From contig DHDH01000030.1 of NCBI GenBank assembly GCA_002399235.1, positions 1 to 19,110 on the forward strand: DNA of 19,110 nucleotides, read 5' to 3'. Position numbers and translations under genes: made by a program. The stretch is from Firmicutes bacterium UBA4881 (GTDB taxonomy: Bacteria; Bacillota; DTU065). A model generated the notes under the pieces. That model did no database searches and was not told the DNA's origin. It saw nothing but the letters and a program-made list of their open reading frames with translations. The stretch's first letter is position 1. Each line of letters begins with the position of its first letter. Positions 13,067-19,110 of this stretch are shown piece by piece.

Positions 13067-16058
13067 ACTTTTCTAAAAGTGAATCTGTTCGAAAGCTTTT
13101 CACTTGGAATGGTCTAAATTGTAGAGCACTTTCTTTATTGGTATGCTTAGCCCTTTCTAAAAGATTCACAGGTATTAATTGCTTGACTCCTGCAGTTATT
13201 CTTAAGGAATCAGAACCTCCTCTAGCTTCAAAGAAGCGAAGAATATATCCATCTCTATCCTCAGCGAGCTTAATTGTATCTAGTAGAATACCCTGTCCCT
13301 TATATGTTATAAATGACTTTTCCTCTGGTAAAAAGCCTTCTTTTTCTAAATTATCAACTTCTACAATTACTGGTTCTAAGTTAAGATTATATGCTTCTTT
13401 ATTAGTCTCTGCTAACGAGTTATCCCTGTGTAAAAATAAAGAATAGATAAAGCTGTGTTCTCCTCTATCGGCATCTGGAGCGGGATATTGAGGTGACCGA
13501 AGTAAACTTAGTCTAATTCTTGATCCTGTAATGTCGTAGCCATATTTACAGTTATTTAATAAGGAAACTCCGTGGGCTGCATCTGCTATATCTGCCCATT
13601 TTTGTGCTGCAACTTCAAATCGAGCTCTCTCCCAAGAAGTATTGCGAAATGTAGGTCGCTTGTAATTACCAAAAGCTACATCATATGTTGCATAGCGACT
13701 CCGTATAGTTGTTTCAAAGCCTGTTTTGAAAAGCACATGGTTTTCCCGCCAATCGACATAAGTATGGAAATCTATTCTAGTTGAGTTGCGATATAAAATC
13801 AATTCTTGTCTAATAGTTGATTTGTTCATAGTCCAGGTTAGTTCTAGAGAAGCGCACAAGGGCCCCTCCTCTTTTTTAGTAATAGACACTAAAGCATCCG
13901 GTCCCCACTGCTTCTCCTCATAATCAGGGTCAATCTCCCAAGCATCCCATCTTAACGGTCGATCATCAAAAAACTGTAGATGGTGCTCGGTATTTTTAAT
14001 AATAGTTTCTGCTGTTTTTAGATCAATTACCTCGCTAATACTGCCCTTATCTCCTATTACCACAGAAACCAACCCATTACTTAATTCTGTTTCACTTATT
14101 TTAAAAGGGTTGTTAAAAGATACTTTACTGCGAACTGCATAAATAGTTGTGTATCCCATCATTGGTAAGGTAACTTCAACCAGCGAAGCTCCATCGATAA
14201 GCTCCTGCGAGGTGAGTAGCCGCCCCTGACTGTCTATAAAGTGGCTATCTTCTGGTACTTCTTCAATTTTAATAAATACTGTTCTAGTAAAAGCAAGTGT
14301 ATTGTAAACCACATAACTTTTTAGAACGTCTTTTTTAACCCTTACTTGCTTAGCTAAATACCTGCTTGCTGCCAACTTAACATCACTTAATAGATGATCT
14401 ACTTCTAGATAATCTTTTTTGCTATCTGCGTATACCTCTGTAATACTACTCCCGGGCAAGATATCATGCATTTGATTTTTGAGAATTAACTGCCAAGCTT
14501 TGTTTATCTTCTGAGTTGGGTACTCTGCTCCTAACTCATGAGCAAAGGATGCTAATATTTCGCTATCTCTGGCAGCAAACTCCAAATGTCTATTCCATTT
14601 TTTATTCTTAGCTTGAGTAGTTAATGTACCTCGATGAAGTTCAAGATATAATTCGCCATCCCAGGTATTCTTAATAGGTTTAGATATAATATTTTCTTTA
14701 ACATATCCCTTAACACTACCAAATTTGACTTCCGGTAGCGCTGGTAGAGATGCTAATAATCGGCCTTTTTCCATTTGGCTTAGAGTAACCCCACCGCCAC
14801 CATCGCCAAAGCCAATTAGTTGAGCTACTTCTAGTACAGTAGTACTTCTTTGCGCTACCTCCATTGCTTTTAAGACAGAAGGAACATCTACATCTTCGTT
14901 GAGAGTTCTTGGCATGAAGACTGGTATCTCAGAACCATCAATACCTCGCCAATTAAAAACACTATCCGGCATAGAATTTGTGTCATTCCAACCTGTCTTT
15001 ATAGTCATAAAAGCTTTAGTATCAGCATCTAAAAGTAGCTGTGGCAAACTGGGACTAAACCCAAATACATCAGGTAGCCACTCCACTTCAGGTACATAGC
15101 CAAACTCTTCTTGATAAAACTTTTTACCATATAACAACTGCCTAACCAAAGACTCACCAGAAGGAATGTTGCAATCTGGTTCTACCCACATGCCTCCAAC
15201 TAGCTCAATCTTTCCGTCTTTAATGGCCTTCTGTACATCTTTATACAACTCAGGGTAATACTCCTTAGCTTGGGCAAAGAGCTGTGGTTGGCTTTGATGA
15301 AAAATAAATTCATCATAGATCTCGCCCAGTCGTAGGGCAGTTGAAAATGTCCTTGATATTTTTCTTATTGTTTCTTTCTCCGGCCAAAGCCAAGCTAAGT
15401 CAATATGGCTTTGAGGAATTAAAGTCAATTCGCCCGGTAATTTATTATTGTTATACTTACTTAAGGCTAGTTTAACCTTGGCTAAAACATCAGCAGCAAT
15501 CTCTTCAGCTTTATCCACACTTACATTAGGAGGAAATTGCTCTAATGCATTACTAAATATCTGTTCCATCTCTTTTGCTATTAAAATATTGGCATTTTCC
15601 GCTAGCTTTACTGCTTCCAAGCCTAAGAGGGTTAATGTTGCTATATTATCATTGAGTTTTACTAGGTGAGCTCTCCCAATAATCTGTGGCTTATCGTAAA
15701 GGTTATAAACCTCGATCTGATAATCATGCCAACCTTCAGGGATTGGCAGATAGCGATGATTATTATCTAATCCTGCATATGGTTTCCCATCAACAAATAA
15801 GCAACCCTCTCCATTTAAAACAAAATCGAAATATTGACTTTCTTGCTTATAGTCGCCTTGGAAGGTGAGAAATGCTGTTTCTCCTGGATTAGCCCAAACA
15901 TCGCCAACTCCTAGGTTGCCTTTAAAAATCTTCGCTGAATAATTGCGAGGTGCTTGATAGATACATACTACAGTTTGAAACTTAGGTAGTGTTACAACAT
16001 CTTTATAAGCAAAACATTGCAAGTTCTCTAACCTTCTCTTTATTTGAGCCAAACGCAT
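13065..16058 (-). CDS. cytoplasmic GH38-family alpha-mannosidase
   Basis: 997 aa from ATG 16058, chosen over an upstream in-frame TTG (16082) because GGGAGGAGAG lies 7 nt before the ATG. An N-terminal beta-sandwich (about 1-140) precedes the catalytic barrel. The zinc and nucleophile motifs of GH38 are present: SHIDLAWLWP (H218, D220), WVEPDCNIPSGESLVRQ, and EVEWLPDVFGFS with the nucleophile D330. A later NQMHDILPGSSI supplies the other zinc histidine. The remainder is the long C-terminal beta-domain. GH38 enzymes are retaining, zinc-dependent alpha-mannosidases. No signal peptide is seen, so it acts on imported mannosides. No transporter is adjacent. It lies 104 bp after the small secreted protein gene and may share its transcript or use its own promoter. 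Confidence 0.94.
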   Translation of the reverse strand: MRLAQIKRRLENLQCFAYKDVVTLPKFQTVVCIYQAPRNYSAKIFKGNLGVGDVWANPGETAFLTFQGDYKQESQYFDFVLNGEGCLFVDGKPYAGLDNNHRYLPIPEGWHDYQIEVYNLYDKPQIIGRAHLVKLNDNIATLTLLGLEAVKLAENANILIAKEMEQIFSNALEQFPPNVSVDKAEEIAADVLAKVKLALSKYNNNKLPGELTLIPQSHIDLAWLWPEKETIRKISRTFSTALRLGEIYDEFIFHQSQPQLFAQAKEYYPELYKDVQKAIKDGKIELVGGMWVEPDCNIPSGESLVRQLLYGKKFYQEEFGYVPEVEWLPDVFGFSPSLPQLLLDADTKAFMTIKTGWNDTNSMPDSVFNWRGIDGSEIPVFMPRTLNEDVDVPSVLKAMEVAQRSTTVLEVAQLIGFGDGGGGVTLSQMEKGRLLASLPALPEVKFGSVKGYVKENIISKPIKNTWDGELYLELHRGTLTTQAKNKKWNRHLEFAARDSEILASFAHELGAEYPTQKINKAWQLILKNQMHDILPGSSITEVYADSKKDYLEVDHLLSDVKLAASRYLAKQVRVKKDVLKSYVVYNTLAFTRTVFIKIEEVPEDSHFIDSQGRLLTSQELIDGASLVEVTLPMMGYTTIYAVRSKVSFNNPFKISETELSNGLVSVVIGDKGSISEVIDLKTAETIIKNTEHHLQFFDDRPLRWDAWEIDPDYEEKQWGPDALVSITKKEEGPLCASLELTWTMNKSTIRQELILYRNSTRIDFHTYVDWRENHVLFKTGFETTIRSRYATYDVAFGNYKRPTFRNTSWERARFEVAAQKWADIADAAHGVSLLNNCKYGYDITGSRIRLSLLRSPQYPAPDADRGEHSFIYSLFLHRDNSLAETNKEAYNLNLEPVIVEVDNLEKEGFLPEEKSFITYKGQGILLDTIKLAEDRDGYILRFFEARGGSDSLRITAGVKQLIPVNLLERAKHTNKESALQFRPFQVKSFRTDSLLEK

Positions 16059-16113
16059 AGTCAATCTCTCCTCCCAGGCCAACTACATCCCGACAATATA
16101 ATAACATCATTAC

Positions 16114-16136
16114 CTTTAGTTTAGTGATAACTAAAG
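16114..16136. repeat. 8-bp inverted repeat upstream of the alpha-mannosidase gene
   Basis: CTTTAGTT (16114-16121) and AACTAAAG (16129-16136) are perfect reverse complements around 7 nt. An overlapping shorter repeat TTTAGT/ACTAAA is nested within. There is no T-run on the minus strand, so an operator is more likely than a terminator. It lies 56 nt before the mannosidase start. Confidence 0.4.
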
Positions 16137-16162
16137 TTTCTGTCAATAAGATACTCTTACTA

Positions 16163-16663
16163 CTAGATTTTAGCTGTGACTACCATAACAAGGTCTGTTT
16201 TATAGATACTGCCTGTGGCCAAAGCTTTATCAGCAGGGAAAGCCATTTCCTGTTTATATTTAATGCTGTATATTTTCCCTAAATCCGATGTAGCTTCAGA
16301 ATCCAAAAGTTTGAGATTTGCAGAAATCTCCTGCCAAGATACACCACCATCAATACTTATAAATAAAGGGGTACTTAACATCATTTCACCATACGTTCCT
16401 GTTTCTAGATTAAACTCAGTTAGAAACGCTTTATCTGTCTGTAATAGCAGTGAATAATCGATGTTAGAAATCACTTTTATCTCCATAGTCCCTGTTTCGT
16501 TGACGCCAATAGCTAAATTACCAAAATCAAGAGTTTCTTCAGGCCAAGTAACTTGAATAACTGGTTGGATTGCTGCTGTAACTTTTTGAGTAAAGTTTTC
16601 CACACCATACGCTAGACTAGAAATACACAAAACCAAGAACATCAGCATCAATCTCTTTGTCAT
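16163..16663 (-). CDS. small secreted beta-sandwich protein
   Basis: 166 aa. Residues 1-20 are a signal peptide (MTKRLMLMFLVLCISSLAYG). The mature chain is predicted all-beta: VTAAIQPVIQVTWPEETLDFG, then NETGTMEIKVISNIDYSLLLQT and a final TDLVMVVTAKI strand, with no cysteine. The LDFGNLAIG...V.SN.DY style recalls Ig-like surface or pilin-like subunits, but I cannot assign a family. It starts 1 nt after the stop of the large surface protein gene (TAA, A, ATG) with AGGAAG inside that gene, so the two are one translation unit and probably work together. Confidence 0.65.
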   Translation of the reverse strand: MTKRLMLMFLVLCISSLAYGVENFTQKVTAAIQPVIQVTWPEETLDFGNLAIGVNETGTMEIKVISNIDYSLLLQTDKAFLTEFNLETGTYGEMMLSTPLFISIDGGVSWQEISANLKLLDSEATSDLGKIYSIKYKQEMAFPADKALATGSIYKTDLVMVVTAKI

Positions 16664-16664
16664 T

Positions 16665-19110
16665 TTAATCTTCCTTTCTAGAGAAAAATGCCGGTTGTCT
16701 GATTATAGCTGGTTCGCTACCTAATGGAATTAGATAGGTAAACCAAATACCAGCTTCTCTAGCTCCAAGCCGTACTTCTAGCTGAGTGTTGTCTATTTTA
16801 TATCGGTAATAACCTTGCAACCGGAAATTTGAACTCGGAGTAGCTTCATAAGTTATTCTTGCGCCAATCTGGCTTTTCTCCGAGAGATCTACGTCTACAT
16901 GAGTCTCTGTAACCAATACTTTTGCTTGCCAATTACCAATACAAGAAAACTTTAGTCCTAAAGCGCCAAGTGGCAAGTGCCCTTGTGTTTTTATAGTCTC
17001 ATCTTTCATAGCTAGAAATAATAAACTATCTTTGGGTAATACGGTGATACCTAAAGTCTTTTTCAATGTCTCTTTTTCATTGACTAGAGCTATATCGAAC
17101 CAATACTTTTTGGTATCAAAATTAGCTTCTAATAACGAAAATTGTGGAGCAATATGCTCCCACTCTGCTTTTAGTCTCAAAGGTATTTTCTCATGAGCCA
17201 CGCCGACAACTACTTTAGGTCGTCCTTCTTGGGGCTTTCGCCACTTACCTTCAACAAAACCATTAAAACCAGCAAGTTTATAAGTTATCCTAGAGGAAAA
17301 TGTATCTAAGATTCGACCAGAAAATGACTCTCTAGATAAGCCCCAAACTAAATTACCAGGCCAATTAAGAGAAGCACTGTAGTAGGAATAGGTATTGCCA
17401 ATATCTCGGGGATTATCTTCTTTTAAAATAAACTGCTCTTTTCCAAACACTTCTAGGAACTTACTTTTGAGATTTAAAGAAATATTGGTCTGTTTCTTAT
17501 TATCCTGGTGGTCATAAGCAATATTTAACTTACCGGTCCAATTGCCACTATACTGCAATTTGTACTCATAAAGCTGTTTTGCACTATTTACAACCTTTAA
17601 CTCATGATTAGTTCGTCCTTGTTTTTTCCCCAAAACTACTTCTTGGCTATCTCTTTTAACAATTCCACTTAAATACCAGGTCTGATAATGCAGGTTACTA
17701 GTTATGCCTTCTGAGTCCTTATGCTTGAACAAGTAAATGTTATTGTCTTTGTCTTTATATCCTAAAAAACCACCAGCAAAGAACTTATTCTCGGCTATAG
17801 GTTTTTCGGTAACATACTTGACAACAATAACATTTCTTAATCCTAGTTGATCTGTATTAGCTAATGGTCTCTTTAATCTGATAAATTTTTGATCTACATA
17901 ATGATCCCAGGGAAAAACCTTAATAATATCTCCACTAGCATTTCTCGACTCTACAACTAGTTTTATAGATTCGTCTTTCGGGAGGTATTTTAAGGCGTAA
18001 GGACCTGTAGTACCATCCGCAAAAAACTCTTCTACTTGCTCAGATTCTCTAGCAAATCCCCCTACAGCTAGAGCCCTCACTCCTTCTTTGGGCTTTAACT
18101 CTAACTCTGTACCGCAAAGTGCAATCCGAGGGCTAAAATCTTTTTCTGGTGTCCTCACATAGACAGTCCCACCCCTAAATTGCCAATCACCGTTTGTATA
18201 GTGCATTTGCCAAGGAGTTTGATCTAGAATAGTGATTTTTTTACCCCACGTAGGGTAAGGGGTGATATTTAAATTGTCTTTGTTTCGTTTGTCTGGATAA
18301 ACAAAAGCTGCTTTAAATCGATCTGATTCATAAAAACCTTTAATACCAAAATCAAATTGTGAGGTTAGTGCAGCATTAATCTCTAACATTCCAGCTTTAT
18401 TACCTGTTTTTTGGGGTAGCTTAATTCTTTCCGAAAGTCCCGAAGCTGTTAGCACATAGGGTTTTGCACCTAACAACAGACCGTAAGCTCCTGGCTCTAA
18501 CTGTAAAGAGAAGAAACCATCATCTGGCTCAATTTTAGTCCCATCAGCAAAATAGAAGGGTTCTTTGCTTTCGCCAATTATAATACCTGGTTCACCAAAA
18601 AGTCCTGGCTCCACTTCAAATCTAACCATTGCTTCTTTAACGAGCTTCTGCCCTTTTTCTGTAGTCGCTGTAACTTTTGCTTTAGCCAAAAACTCTGAGT
18701 TTTCGGTAACTACAGTAACAACATGAAAGTCCTCTTCTAGTAAGTGTTTTTGTTTGGCTTTAAGTTTTTGGCTGTTGGTATTCATAATTGAGTTACCACT
18801 TTTTTGCCAATAAAAGCCTGGGGGAAGTTCTAATTCAAATTCTAAATTATTAAGATTCTCTCCCAAAAAATTACCTAGTCTAGCTATAAGTTTGCCTTTT
18901 CCGCCTTGCATAACTCTTCTTGGTATCACTGTGATATCAAATTCGAGGGTTTTATCTTGTTCAAAAGAGATATTCCTTATGAGAGTTATCCCAGGTTTAA
19001 CTTGGAGAGGCCCTACCTCTACCTTGGAACTTAATTCACTGGCAGCTTTTAAATAATAAATCCCTGCGGGGATATCTTTGATATGAAAGTCTAAAGCCTC
19101 TTTACCTACA
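16665..19110 (-). CDS. large surface protein, probable outer-membrane beta-barrel (5' end off the window)
   Basis: The frame is open to the window edge, giving 814 visible residues without the N-terminus. The start codon lies beyond 19110; the GTG at 18929 is internal. In order it shows: a carboxypeptidase-regulatory-like strand set (DIPAGIYYLKA), an Ig/DUF11-like domain (GENLNNLEFELELPPGF), a second PGAYGLLL module, then a segment with GTTGPYALKYLP, WDHYVDQKFIRLKRPLANTD and VIVVKYVTE. I recall that pattern from outer-membrane proteins of diderm bacteria (GxGGPY, YxxDxxxGxIxLxxPL). The last about 400 residues alternate polar and hydrophobic residues in many strands, ending GIWFTYLIPL plus an 18-residue tail, as a beta-barrel would. 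No membrane helix is seen. It may be a surface adhesin if the host is monoderm. Confidence 0.6.
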   Translation of the reverse strand, partial: VGKEALDFHIKDIPAGIYYLKAASELSSKVEVGPLQVKPGITLIRNISFEQDKTLEFDITVIPRRVMQGGKGKLIARLGNFLGENLNNLEFELELPPGFYWQKSGNSIMNTNSQKLKAKQKHLLEEDFHVVTVVTENSEFLAKAKVTATTEKGQKLVKEAMVRFEVEPGLFGEPGIIIGESKEPFYFADGTKIEPDDGFFSLQLEPGAYGLLLGAKPYVLTASGLSERIKLPQKTGNKAGMLEINAALTSQFDFGIKGFYESDRFKAAFVYPDKRNKDNLNITPYPTWGKKITILDQTPWQMHYTNGDWQFRGGTVYVRTPEKDFSPRIALCGTELELKPKEGVRALAVGGFARESEQVEEFFADGTTGPYALKYLPKDESIKLVVESRNASGDIIKVFPWDHYVDQKFIRLKRPLANTDQLGLRNVIVVKYVTEKPIAENKFFAGGFLGYKDKDNNIYLFKHKDSEGITSNLHYQTWYLSGIVKRDSQEVVLGKKQGRTNHELKVVNSAKQLYEYKLQYSGNWTGKLNIAYDHQDNKKQTNISLNLKSKFLEVFGKEQFILKEDNPRDIGNTYSYYSASLNWPGNLVWGLSRESFSGRILDTFSSRITYKLAGFNGFVEGKWRKPQEGRPKVVVGVAHEKIPLRLKAEWEHIAPQFSLLEANFDTKKYWFDIALVNEKETLKKTLGITVLPKDSLLFLAMKDETIKTQGHLPLGALGLKFSCIGNWQAKVLVTETHVDVDLSEKSQIGARITYEATPSSNFRLQGYYRYKIDNTQLEVRLGAREAGIWFTYLIPLGSEPAIIRQPAFFSRKED

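Noticed and set aside
13057..13446. Plus-strand open frame of 129 codons over the 3' part of the mannosidase gene
   Set aside because: It is the opposite-strand shadow of a strongly supported GH38 gene, and begins inside the kinase terminator.
18927..18929. GTG at 18929 as the start of the large surface protein
   Set aside because: The frame continues without a stop to the window edge and the upstream residues form a typical regulatory-like domain, so the gene is truncated by the window.
16163..19110. Chaperone-usher pilus system (usher plus pilin)
   Set aside because: The large protein has Ig-like modules and lacks recognisable usher plug and C-terminal domains, and no periplasmic chaperone gene is seen in the window.

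Overview
The window is AT-rich with strong AGGAGG-type ribosome binding sites, short intergenic hairpin terminators and a gene set typical of low-GC Bacillota/Firmicutes: LuxS, a CodY-type winged-helix regulator, a Spo0B/DcuS-type kinase, a Zn-anti-sigma/ECF pair and GHL10 and GH38 enzymes. The partial gene at the right edge looks like an outer-membrane beta-barrel protein. If so, the host is one of the diderm Firmicutes (a Halanaerobiales-like lineage would fit), but this is an inference from one gene. No rRNA, tRNA, CRISPR array, insertion sequence or phage gene was found.

Layout. Positions 1-304 hold no gene I can defend, only a strong hairpin. luxS (minus, 305-751) diverges from a rubrerythrin-type ferritin-like gene (plus, 1117-1644). 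A secreted GHL10 glycoside hydrolase follows (plus, 1907-3634) with its terminator, then about 580 bp without a gene, then a compact CodY-like regulator (plus, 4265-4852). A bidirectional terminator separates that from a minus-strand cluster. Read 5' to 3' on the minus strand the cluster is: ECF sigma factor (8911-8249), zinc-binding transmembrane anti-sigma factor (8232-7651), a small secreted protein whose start overlaps the anti-sigma gene (7724-7308), and a large secreted TIM-barrel hydrolase-like protein with beta-sandwich modules (7237-4904).

To the right a yybP-ykoY (manganese) riboswitch with an overlapping terminator controls a GDT1/UPF0016 cation transporter (9543-10121). It converges on a membrane-bound UDP-sugar 4,6-dehydratase of the FlaA1/PglF/CapD type (minus, 11990-10152), used in surface polysaccharide synthesis. 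A divergent orphan Spo0B-like sensor kinase (12246-13019) converges on a cytoplasmic GH38 alpha-mannosidase (16058-13065). Upstream of that on the same strand are a small secreted beta-sandwich protein (16663-16163) and, 1 nt before it, the 3' part of the large surface or outer-membrane protein (19110-16665, continuing off the window).

The common theme is the cell surface and carbohydrate metabolism: two exported glycosidase-like proteins, an intracellular mannosidase, a nucleotide-sugar dehydratase, an extracytoplasmic sensing module beside an exported hydrolase, and an envelope protein pair. Stress and metal genes (ferritin-like protein, Mn-type riboswitch and transporter) and LuxS are ordinary housekeeping. 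The points most worth following are the outer-membrane protein pair, the ECF/anti-sigma/hydrolase cluster, the shortened CodY-like regulator and the orphan Spo0B-like kinase.
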